Below are positions 55,297-64,000 of a DNA stretch of 64,000 bases, in pieces. The stretch is taken from assembly GCA_023105745.1 (NCBI GenBank), contig JALGQZ010000004.1:37834437-37898436 (forward strand). The letters run 5' to 3'. The position numbers and the translations under genes are program-made. Source of the DNA: Austropuccinia psidii. Lineage: Eukaryota > Basidiomycota > Pucciniomycetes > Pucciniales > Sphaerophragmiaceae. Every line of letters starts with the position of its first letter. Position 1 is the first letter of the stretch. The notes beneath the pieces were generated by a model. It made no database searches, was not told the DNA's origin, and saw only the letters and a program-made list of their open reading frames with translations.

Positions 55297-56355
55297 TGTA
55301 AGGTGTGGCTATGAAGCTTTGTCGTAACATCAAGTACTTTTCCTTTACTCAAAATTTTTATAAGGTACAATATGATTAAAAATGTAAAGATTTAACATTT
55401 TTAAGAGATTACACACAAAATTTATTTTTTTTGACTTTATAAGTATAAAAATAACAATATAAAGATTTATTGTTTCACCAACAATAAAAAGGTATCCAAG
55501 ATACTCTACTAGAGATTTTTAAGGCTATAAAAGAAATTTCTTCAAGAGCACCTGCGATTGGAATTAATTGAGAGAAGAACTTCAGGAAATGAATATAAGA
55601 AAACGTCTTTAAAAAGAATATTAAAGAGAGAACACTCTGAAAAGTTACCAGAGTGAATTTAAAAACAAAGTGACAAAGTTAACAGTGATAAAAGATGCTT
55701 TAATTCACTTATGGGGTGGTTTAGGGTTAAAAATGATCATAATAGTTAGAAAAGATCATTTTAATAATAATTTTTTCACTTTTTTAAAAGGTTTAAAGTT
55801 ATTTAAAAAGGGTGGTTTGAATATTTCATTGATTGGTTTAACAGTGTTTAAACTAATTATTAAAGGAATAGATTCTAAGATGAAGTGAAAAAAGGGGCAA
55901 ATAAGACCTTTTTTCATAACCATTGATTTTCTTACTCCAAAATTGAAATTTACTCTCATTGGTTGAGGAAAAACTCTGAAAACAGAAAATCCAATTATGG
56001 CCTCATTGAACCTTGGTTCAGACCAAAAAATGGCTGGTTTTAGCCATTTTAGAACCTTAAATAAGCCATTGCTATAGTAATACCTGGTTTCAAGACTTCA
56101 GAACATGTCAGCATGTGTTTAAGAGACAAAAAAACCTGGTTAAAACTGTTTTTATTAAGACTTTTTATCTTAATTGTGGTTTTACCTTCTTGGCAACAGT
56201 TAAAACTGCCCTGGTTGGTATCAAAACCTCATCATCAATTGGGTCACAGACCCTGTGACTCAATTCCAGGCCAAAAGTGATGAGCTTTTGCATGAAGTCT
56301 GACAACCCACACCTGTCAGAAAGGAATTTGGGGGAGTCTGGCACCTTTGGAGCCA
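55297..56355 (-). repeat. possible LTR of a C-related element
   Basis: Begins TGTAAGGTGTGGCTATGAAG, like the plus-strand start of the C LTR (TGTAAGATGTGACTATGAAA), exactly where the preceding LTR breaks off. A pyrimidine run (attccctttcccccc, a polypurine tract on the minus strand) lies at 56358-56372. Between these the similarity to C fades. A 63-codon minus-strand frame at 56165-56356 is unexplained. Confidence 0.35.
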
Positions 56356-56373
56356 AGATTCCCTTTCCCCCCA

Positions 56374-57091
56374 GAATTAATCTTTCTAATTTTTTTCATT
56401 ATTTCTCACCATGTATTATACTTGTAATTGAACTATGTAAGTAAATTGAATTTTTACAGTAAAAAACTGTAATAATTGATACATCATATTTAAATTAAAG
56501 CTCACATATGTAATACACCCACACATTTCAACATTTCAATTGAAAATACTTCAATTACTCATAGCTTCTAAACTACACAAAACACCTCAATTTTAACACA
56601 AAAATTGATGGTTAACACCACATGTGGTGTGTATTAGATTAATATTTTGAGGATTTTCAATTTTTATACAGAAAATACTAAAAAGTTAATTTAAGCTTAT
56701 TTAGAGCTGACTTGCAGAAATTTCACCCCACAGTGACCCCACCTTATTTTTTATGAGGAATCCAATGGTGAAATAATTTTTATATGTTTATATATTGGAA
56801 AAAAGATTTTTAATAATATACATTTAACCTTTTCCCAAAAATAATTTAATTTTAATATTTTTGTTGAAAATTCATTTTTACTCAATTTTTTCAATTAAAA
56901 AGATGTTTTCACAATTTCAAGTTTCAAAGTAATTTTTGTTTAAATTATAATCGAAATTTTAATTTTTTATATGAATTTTATATTTATATTTTGTTTTTGT
57001 TATTAATAACATAAATAAACCTATTTTATTTATAATTGTGTGATTTTTTACTATTTTGGTCTTTTAGTGTATATAAAAATACCTCTAATGG
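56374..57091. other. AT-rich, no gene seen
   Basis: Lies before the truncated start of E. Contains the short palindrome caccacatgtggtg near 56617. Confidence 0.5.
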
Positions 57092-57900
57092 TTCACAGAT
57101 GTTATGGTCTTTTCAGGTTATGAGGAGGAACATAGAAAACATGTGGTCTCTGTCCTTAAAACACTGAGGCACAATAATTTCTTTTTCAAATCTTCCAAGT
57201 ACTTATCTCATGCCTCAAGTGTGGAATATCTTGGTTATGTTCTATCAAATGATGGTCTTGAGATTTATTCTCCAAAAGCTCAATGAATCCTCAATTGGCC
57301 TCAGCCCAAAGAAATCAAGGCTCTCCAATCCTTTCTTGTATTTGCAAATTTTTATTTTTATTTTTTAAAAAAACTCCTTCAAAAAGCCAACCTCTCTCAC
57401 TTCTCTTCTCAAGAAAGATATCCCTTTCTACTTCAATGAGGAGCTCTCAGTCATTCTCAGATACTCAGAGAAGCTTTAACCACCACTTCAAACCTTCCAT
57501 ATCAACTATTATAGACACTCATGCTTCTGAGTATGCCTTGGGTTCTGTGCTGATGCAGTTGAATCACTCAGAAAATTATTACATTGCATTTCATAAGAGC
57601 ATGCTTCTCCCAGCTGTGCTCAACTATGAAGTTCATGACAAGGAACCTCTTGGCATAGTTTGAGCTCTCAAGTTCTGAAGACTTTTTTTTTCTCTCTCCA
57701 ATTATTTTGTAGTGTTAACAGATAACTCTTCCCTTGAGTATTTTATGTCCTCCAAAGTCTTTACTTGCCATCAACCCTGTTGGGCTGAATTTCTATCTGA
57801 ACTTCACATTTCCATAGTTTAATTCCCAGACTGGCTGTCCACTATACCAGATGCCTTTCCATGTCTGGGAAATGTGTACTCATAGAGAGGGGGGAATTCA
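57092..57900 (+). pseudogene. RT end and RNase H (E)
   Basis: Reads MVFSGYEEEHRKHVVSVLKTL just after the lost YLDD box, SSVEYLGYVLSNDGLEI, NWPQPKEIKALQS, then RNase H IDTHASEYALGSVL and LNYEVHDKEPLGIV, LTDNSSLEYFMSS, WAEFLSELHISI. Frames are 57104-57286 and 57283-57663 with shifts and stops. The RNase H motif has IDTHAS where D has VESDAS, so a catalytic aspartate is lost. Confidence 0.82.
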
Positions 57901-58720
57901 TCAGCAAGAACCCTTAAAATTTACATCAAGTTCTTAAGCAAGATGAAATTCAAAAATCCTGATCATTCTCAATCAAGGTTGACCTTTTGTTATATTTAGT
58001 GGATCATATTCAAAAAGAAGTATTCAAATAAAAAGATCATAAATGAATACTCAAAAAATTAGAAAGAGGTGAATCAGCTCTAGATTATTCTCTTGAACGT
58101 CAAGCCAAGTTTTCATTATTCAAGGATAGATTATTCATTCCCAGAAATCATACATTTGAGTTTTAGATTATTAAAAAGCATCATGACTCACTATTAGCTG
58201 TCCATCCTGGCCAGGATGAGAGCGTTAGGCTCATCAAGAGGAATTTTTATTGGGCTGGCGTGAATCAAATAATTAAGTACTAGGTGTCCTCATGCCAGAA
58301 ATGTTCAAGAAAAATGAACATTTACTGTCAGAATTTTGGATTAGTCAAGCCTCTTTGAATTCCATACGGCCCTTTGAATTAATTATCAATGGAATTTATC
58401 ACTCAATTTACTCTTTCCAACATCTTTTATCAATCTTCATGTTTTTGCATATATTTTCAAAAATGGAAATATCCATTCCAGCTCATTCAACAATTACTTT
58501 CCTCAATTTAGCTCAAATCTTCATTATCCATGTCTTTTGCAAGCATGTACTTCCAGTCAGTATTGTTAGTGATATAGGTTCACTATTTGTTTCATAATTA
58601 TGGACTACTTTGTTTCAGCAGCTCCAGCTTACAGGAGATTCTTCAGCTTCCTTTTATCCTCAAACATACAGAAATACAGATAGGGTGAATCAGATTCTAG
58701 AACAATATCTTTGAATCTAT
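57901..58720 (+). pseudogene. integrase zinc domain and core (E)
   Basis: Zinc domain reads KHHDSLLAVHPGQDE and SSCQKCSRK with stops. Core ORF 58292-58597 reads FSKMEISIPAHSTITFLNLAQIF and VSIVSDIGSLFVS (second aspartate kept; DRGS of the family reads DIGS). Many stops. Co-linear with D 10946-11779. Confidence 0.78.
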
Positions 58721-59450
58721 GTCTGTTACCATTAAGATGACTGGCACATCTGGCTCCCTCTGGCTCAATTTTCCTGTAATAATGCAGGAAATTCATCAGA
58801 AAAACAAGCACAATCTTTCACTAAGTAGGGTAGAAATTCCAGTCTTTACTGAATCCATATTTCACACAAAACACCTGCTGGGAAGCTATCAACAAACCTC
58901 CAATCAGTACATCAAATTGTTTAAGAGGAAGTAGAGTCAGAAATAAATTATTTTAAGAATTATGCAGATAAAAATAGTACAATTTGACATGATTTCCTAC
59001 CTGGGGACAAAGTATGGCTAGCTTAAAAGAGCAGCAAGACAACAAGACCAACCAAGAAATTATCAGAAAGATGGTTGGGGCCCTTTGAGGTTCTGAAGAT
59101 TGAAAAACATGCATATCACCTCAATTTGTCTTCACAATGAAAATCAGCTCACCCTGTCTTCCATGTGTCCTTGTTAGAACCATTCAAGAAATCAACTATC
59201 CCAAACCACCATTAGTTTTCACTCCCACCCATCATAGTGTAGGAGCAAGAGGAATGGGAAGTAGTACAGGTTCCAGACTCAAAAGGAAAAATAGGTAAAT
59301 GGTGGTATCTTTTAGGGTTCAAAGGGTTAATTGAAAACTCAGAAACAACCACTTGAGAACCAGATTCCAACCTTACCAACTTTCCAGACCTTTCCAAAAA
59401 CTTACATTTTTTTATCCTGACAAGCCTGGCTCAAATACCTCAAGAGATAG
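58721..59450 (+). pseudogene. integrase tail and chromodomain (E)
   Basis: Reads WLPLAQFSCNNAGNSS, FLPGDKVWLA, TRPTKKLSERWLGPFEVLKI, HPVFHVSLLEPFKKST and a decayed chromodomain EQEEWEVVQVPDSKGKIGKWWYLLGFKGL near 59240-59340. Stops in several places. Same order as in D. Confidence 0.78.
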
Positions 59451-60144
59451 AATTTATGGTGATTGGTGGCTATTGAATTTTAGAAAAGTAAGTTTCTCTC
59501 CTGTCATTCACCTTTAAGGGGTTATTATACCCAAGGTTTCTGTAGGCATCACCTTGGCCACTATGTGAGAACTTTTCAATTATTTGGAAAGATTTAAAAA
59601 GGCCTTGAAACATGAATACCCTCAAATTCGGACATTAAATAAATATATGGCCAAATTTTCTCCTTTCTTCATTTAATTCTCTGTTTTACTTCAATAATCA
59701 TTGTTAAAATGATTTCTTAGATCAAGTTATCTTATTGGAAAGGTTTTCTTTTTATGGTGCTTGGTGGGGAGTGGAAGTTATGAAAGTAAGACCCATCTCC
59801 TGGTATGAATCTCTGAGGGTCTCTATTTCTTTTAAGACAACACCTTGGGAGCTCTGTGAAATGCAAATTCTTGATTTTATATTTTCAGGTAAATCATGTT
59901 CAAAATGAAGCAACTTGCCACAAGAAGCAAAATCCTCAGAAGTTCCTTTTATTTCTTTTTCTTTACTCTCTTTTTCTCTGAATTATCTTATTTTATTCAT
60001 TTATTTTACTTATATAATTCTTTTTTTTCATTTCTCTATCAAAGCATCAAGCATTTCCTCCCTCAATATTTATTGGGAGGTTCCAGCTGCTTTCTCATGA
60101 ATCAGAAAAGCAATAAGGAAAAAAACTTCAGAAAATCAATAGAC
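59451..60144 (+). other. 3' region of E with two copies of the GTAAGT module
   Basis: Matches D 9410-10180: module copies tttatggtgattggtgg... gtaagtttctctcctg and tatggtgcttggtgggg... gtaagacccatctcctgg, each followed by ccttggccact or ccttgggagct, then a pyrimidine-rich run near 59940-60040. Confidence 0.65.
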
Positions 60145-61240
60145 TAGTTATCTCTATCCAATTCATCAAAGGGTATCTGGAATTTCTTTATCAACTCATC
60201 TTCTTACAGGAGAAATTTAGCAGCAATCTCTTCTGAATCATTCCAAGGGATCATCCTATAATTAGCATACACTTCCATCTCTCTACTACTTTCTTAAGCC
60301 ATATTGAAAATCCTGTAAGCAGAAGTGTTTGCCTCATTACCCACATTTGGATCCTCTCTGGTAACTCTCACAGGCTAAAAATAACTTTTTTGAAACACTT
60401 TAGTAGCGTGGAATGGCAAATGCTATCTATATTCTCTTCTTACACCAGTGCTGGCCACAGGTTGTAAATTTTTAGGAAGCCATTGGTTATGGTCTTGGAT
60501 GTGGAATGGAGGTTGGCATGATTTGGGAGCTAGGGGAGGCCTAAAAGTAGATGTATTTGGTGAAGGAAGGGGATGGTGGAAAATGATGGGAGAACTGGGA
60601 ATAGCTTTGCTATGTAGTGTTCTGCCAGGAGGCTGAGTAGTGGAAGAGCTTGGAAGTTGGCCAATGGATTTTTTCACTAACCAACCTATCACTTCCTTGC
60701 AAATTTGGATCAGTTGGTGAATCAGAAATCCTTCTGATCATATTCCTTATTCCTTGACTGTTGATTTTAGAAATTGGGACCTCTGAACTGGAATAAATTA
60801 GCCTACAACCTGTGGTAATTGGTACTCCAACCTTAGTCCACCTTGCAACATCTCTTTTCCTGGACCCAGTCACTCAATCAAGTAATCAGCACCAAGTTGA
60901 ATGGAGAATACAACAGAAATTACAATTAGAATAACCTCAAGTACCATCAGGGGTAGGGGCCTGAGGAATGGGGTACTCTTTGCCAAAATGCCCTTCCTTC
61001 TTGCTCCACAAATACCTTATGATGATTGAAATTGGTGCCCTGGATTATGGCATGTCTTCTTCCCAACAAAAAAAACATGGCATGTTAAAGAACCTGTATC
61101 AAAATTTTAAAAACAACGCTTGCCTTTCTTCAAGCATTCAGCACAAGCCTGATCAAAAGATCATACTGCCTTGTAGCGATCATATGCTTGGGAAGGATAG
61201 AAGAAACCTGAGGAAGCCATAGAACAAGGTGATCCCAAGT
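60145..61240 (-). pseudogene. antisense ORF of E with Zn2Cys6-like cysteine pattern
   Basis: Opposite strand to E, between chromodomain and 3' LTR. N-terminal part (61145 down to 61050) reads CAECLKKGKRC, ten residues, C, nine residues, C: the spacing CX2CX6CX10CX2(F)X6C, a GAL4-type Zn2Cys6 cluster with basic residues after the second cysteine and with the fifth cysteine replaced by phenylalanine. Then RYLWSKKEGHFGKEYPIPQAP, TGSRKRDVARWTKVG, IYSSSEVPISKINSQG, ISDSPTDP, a proline-rich part, LQPVAST, PVRVTREDPN and a C-terminus EDELIKKFQIPFDELDRDN with stop at 60145-60147. At least six stops or shifts. I recall similar hypothetical proteins from A. psidii, unverified. Function unknown; a DNA-binding role is inference. 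Confidence 0.6.
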
Positions 61241-62140
61241 TACTGAAGAGGCCAGTACCACAATTTACAGAAGTTGGAGGCCTAGAAGGAAAATATTCAG
61301 TTATGAAGGTCATCAAGCCCATGGGGCCATAACAGAAATTATGGCCCCCTCAAAGTCCTCAAGATGGGTCCCCAATAAGCCATTCAAGACCTCCTTTTCA
61401 ACTTTTGGACATGAACCAATCTCATTGGGTCCACATAATATGGCCAAAATTGGCCCATATTGGTTGTTTGGACCCCACGGAACCCCAGAAAAATTATGTT
61501 CAGGGGGCCAAAATGGTCGTTGGGGCCATCAATAAACCCTATGGCTTGCCGACTTCTTATTATGGGCTTCAGGATTTAGGGACCCAAAAATGGCCAAAAT
61601 GGCCCTTCCACCCTCACAAATAATGAGGCCTGGACCAAGTGAACCAAGATGAATCCAAATTTCTTCAAAAGGCCATTTGGCACATTTTACAAGCTTTTGA
61701 GCATAAAAAACCTCATAATCAAAACATGAATAGTAAAGTGTTTCTTACAAGGAGAGGCCTAATTGTCAATTATGGCCGCTTTCTCCAAGACTATACATTC
61801 ATATAGTCATTTTTTATCAAATTTTGAGCTGAAGGTAATGGAAGCCCCCATTTTGGGATACACCCAAAAGACATTTGAAGACAGGAAGTTTTCACAAGAC
61901 AAGACTGAAGACAAAAAACATAACCCAGAAAAAATCAAATCATTTACTTAATGGAGGGGACAAAGGTAAGAATGAAAGTAATGAAAAGGAATGAAGGCGG
62001 AGGAGTTTCAGGCTAATGATCCAGCATGCTAAAGTTTTAAGCTTAAAATGTTTGAAGAAATGTAGGGATAAATGGATGAGACTCAAGATTTACAGCTTAT
62101 TATGGTGTTCAGAAGTACACCAGCTTCAAGAAGGGGATAC
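61241..62140 (+). other. distal 3' region and polypurine tract of E
   Basis: Contains the moderately GC-rich block 61330-61620, counterpart of D 8936-9250 (ccctcaaagtcctcaag), then AT-rich sequence. Ends with the tract aagaaggggatac at 62128-62140, like D. Confidence 0.6.
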
Positions 62141-62412
62141 TGTTACCAACACTATGAGGGCAAGGGGCATTCAAACTCACCAAACCAGAAAATCCTTTCT
62201 GTGTATAAGCTCCTAATTTCAGAAATATTATTTTGAAACTATCATACAGTTTTCTTCACTACTACAGCATGTAAGCACCTTTACAAGCTGCACAAACAAA
62301 ATACAGCTTTTGATACACAACTCTAAACCTTTATGATCACCCAAATCCACAGCACCTCTTGTAGAGACCCTGTATGTCCATAAATTACCTTTATTATCCA
62401 AATCTAATAAAG
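62141..62412 (+). repeat. 3' LTR of E, first 272 bp
   Basis: TGTTACCAAC..., shares tatgatcacccaaatccac and cacctcttgta with the D LTR in the same order. Interrupted by F. Confidence 0.7.
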
Positions 62413-63823
62413 TGTAACAGGGGCTCTAGCGGAAATACAAGAGTGGGCTTGCACTCAGTAATCAGGGGACTCACTTGGAAGACTCCAAAAGAAAAAAGAA
62501 TAAAAAGAATAAGAATGAATTCCTCTAAAAGATATGCAGGTACAAGATGAGATGCAAAAGAGAAAAGGGAAGCCAAATGGCCAAAGCGCTAACCAAGTAA
62601 GTCCTTAATCACTGTTTAAACCTGCCAAAAAATGAATAATGGAATTAGTAAGGATATGACCACCAAATATTGATTGACGGGCAAAGAAAAAGAAAGAGGA
62701 AGGTGCTAAATGACTGACTTAATAATATCGGTCTTTGCTTAACTAAAATGAAAAGAAAATAAAGATAAAAATAAATCAAAGTATATTAATTAACTGGGGG
62801 AAAAAAACCCCAGGGTCAAAGGGTAGCCAGTATATGTGAAAAGTTGGGAGCTTGAGTTCTTCAGGCTGAAAACTGATCTGTATTGATCCTTGAGGCTGTA
62901 TTGATTGTTTTGGGAATTGATACAGCTGCCTAATATTGAAATCGAAATGGGTTGAATGAATTTCTCACACTTAAAAATGAAATACAGTTCTTGATGGATC
63001 CAGACTGTATTGAAATTAAGGTGGTTGCCAAGATGGATTGAGTGGAGCTTTGACACTTGACAACTCCTTTTGGCACTGCCTCTTGAATACACCTTGAGAA
63101 TGAAATGTTAGTATTCCCTTGGAAGAAATACTTGGAGTGAGAATAACCAATGACTGCTCAATGGCGTCATTGGTATTTGAGGTTTTGACACTTGCCCTTG
63201 AGCCTTGATGAATCCTCTTGATGACGTGACTGGATGGCCTGATGGAAAGATGAAATAACCAGATGATATTGCCGCCAGTGGCTTGCTGCCGAAAAAAGAT
63301 GCATAATGGTGTATAACACCATAGATGGCATTTTGGTTATTGGAGGTTGAAAGTGGCCATAAATCTTTAGAGATGACGCCAGGAGGATATTGGTGAAATT
63401 TGGTTTTGGAGGGCTTCAGAGGTGTCAAAGTGTCTTTTGAGGTATTTGGCCAAATGCAGCTCATACAGCCTTAAAACTGTATTTGCGCAAAGTGCGCAAA
63501 AAGTGCGCAAATGTGTGCAAATGCACAAAGTCCGCAAATGCGCAGAAACTGTATTTAAAGCCAAATATAGCTTCTTGGGCTGTATTTCCCCTGTTGACTG
63601 GGAAATACCAAAATTGCCCAAAAGTAGAGAAAGGCCAGGAAAGGCCTAATGACAGTGAAGGGCCAAGATGGGCCCAGATGATGAAATGGCCATAAAAGGC
63701 CAAATGAGAAGAGATGGCCAATTTTGCCAATGATTTATGAATATGGCCAAATTGCCATATATTGGATGTGGCATGGATATGCCATATTGAAGTCCAAGGG
63801 GATGAATTGCCATGGTTGTGACA
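62413..63823 (-). repeat. 3' LTR of F (1411 bp)
   Basis: Plus strand TGTAACAGGGGCTCT...CATGGTTGTGACA. Shares its first 400 bp in layout with D (ggactcactt, aaggatatg, aattaactgggg). The middle, including the 63478-63545 repeats, is specific to F. Confidence 0.8.
63478..63545. repeat. short tandem repeats of gcgcaaa in the F LTR
   Basis: Seven imperfect units of type tgcgcaaa, 8-11 bp apart (gcgcaaagt, gcgcaaaaagt, gcgcaaatgt, gtgcaaat, ccgcaaat, gcgcaga). CpG-containing in an otherwise CpG-poor region. Confidence 0.7.
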
Positions 63824-64000
63824 GTACCCCCCACCTTGAAATGGTGAGCTCCTGAGCACCAATACAAAGTGAAGCCTGTTGAGGCTATTTGAAAGATTCT
63901 GAGAGAGTGATTCAAGAGGACTGATTGAGATAAAAAATTTAAAAACTGATATTAAAAATTTGACATTTGATGCAGGACTTGCTTGATCTTCTTTTGTCAT
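63824..64000 (-). other. polypurine tract and start of the internal region of F
   Basis: gtaccccccaccttgaaatggtg next to the LTR is the complement of the tract. The rest is non-coding and cut by the window end. Confidence 0.65.

Larger units (their letters stand above)
57092..62412 (+). mobile_element. 5'-truncated chromodomain gypsy element E (D family)
   Basis: Starts abruptly inside RT and runs through RNase H, integrase, chromodomain, the long 3' region and the start of a 3' LTR, where element F interrupts it. Protein pieces match D throughout but carry many more stops. Unlike D, it keeps a long antisense ORF in its 3' region. No 5' LTR, gag or protease. An old copy. Confidence 0.85.
62413..64000 (-). 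mobile_element. gypsy element F, 3' end only
   Basis: A 1411-bp LTR followed by a purine tract and 177 bp of internal sequence to the window end. LTR ends, tract and inner flank (gagctcctgagcaccaatac) resemble D, so it is a relative of D with a longer LTR. Inserted in the LTR of E. Confidence 0.8.

Noticed and set aside
56165..56356. 63-codon minus-strand frame with an even amino-acid composition
   Set aside because: Possibly a remnant of a transposon protein, but I recognise no family and there is no supporting neighbour.
63478..63545. CRISPR-like array
   Set aside because: Units are 8-11 bp without spacers; it lies in an LTR of a eukaryotic element.
1..64000. RIP-type (C to T) mutation as the main cause of the stops
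   Set aside because: Stops arise from mixed changes including transversions (for example Glu to TAA/TAG, Lys to TAA), not mainly C to T. CpG appears scarce by eye, which fits methylation decay, but I did not count it.

Overview
The window reads as repeat-rich nuclear DNA of a filamentous fungus, most likely a rust fungus (Pucciniales). The wording of the Gag-Pol proteins closely resembles what I remember of predicted proteins from the myrtle rust Austropuccinia psidii. That species call is inference from memory and was not searched. The DNA is AT-rich. I found no host protein-coding gene. The only host-type gene is an intron-containing tRNA-Tyr(GUA) at 19109-19195.

Almost everything recognisable is LTR retrotransposon, in nested layers. 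1-17336: Ty3/gypsy copy A (minus, cut by the window start), whose 5' LTR was split by a chromodomain gypsy element D (7570-16768). A itself sits in an LTR of the family of element C. 17342-20737: LTR fragment, then the tRNA-Tyr. 20738-38074: a degraded Ty1/copia element (minus) carrying three later insertions, each with a perfect 5-bp target duplication: solo LTR 21627-23044 (GTGGG), solo LTR 25210-26647 (TGGAG) and complete gypsy element B 27757-37407 (GAATA). 38536-48810: complete gypsy element C (minus, TSD CTTAG, two 1920-bp LTRs), inserted in a decayed tRNA-Tyr copy. 48.8-57.1 kb: AT-rich DNA with old LTR pieces. 57092-62412: 5'-truncated, broken copy E (plus) of the D family. 62413-64000: start of element F (minus), inserted in the 3' LTR of E.

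The coding regions follow Gag - protease - RT - RNase H - integrase - chromodomain-like tail, all with stops or frameshifts; C is the least damaged. Two arrangements stand out. (1) In A, B and C a 65-68 nt intron lies at the start of gag. Its 3' part holds the gag-pol ATG, and exon 1 runs into a TGA a few bases before that ATG. Splicing removes both and instead joins exon 1 to a second reading frame that overlaps gag for hundreds of bases. This looks like a splicing switch between an overprinted accessory protein and Gag-Pol. (2) E carries, antisense between its chromodomain and 3' LTR, a decayed ORF with five of six cysteines in a Zn2Cys6 (GAL4-like) spacing. D keeps only the C-terminal codons of the same ORF.
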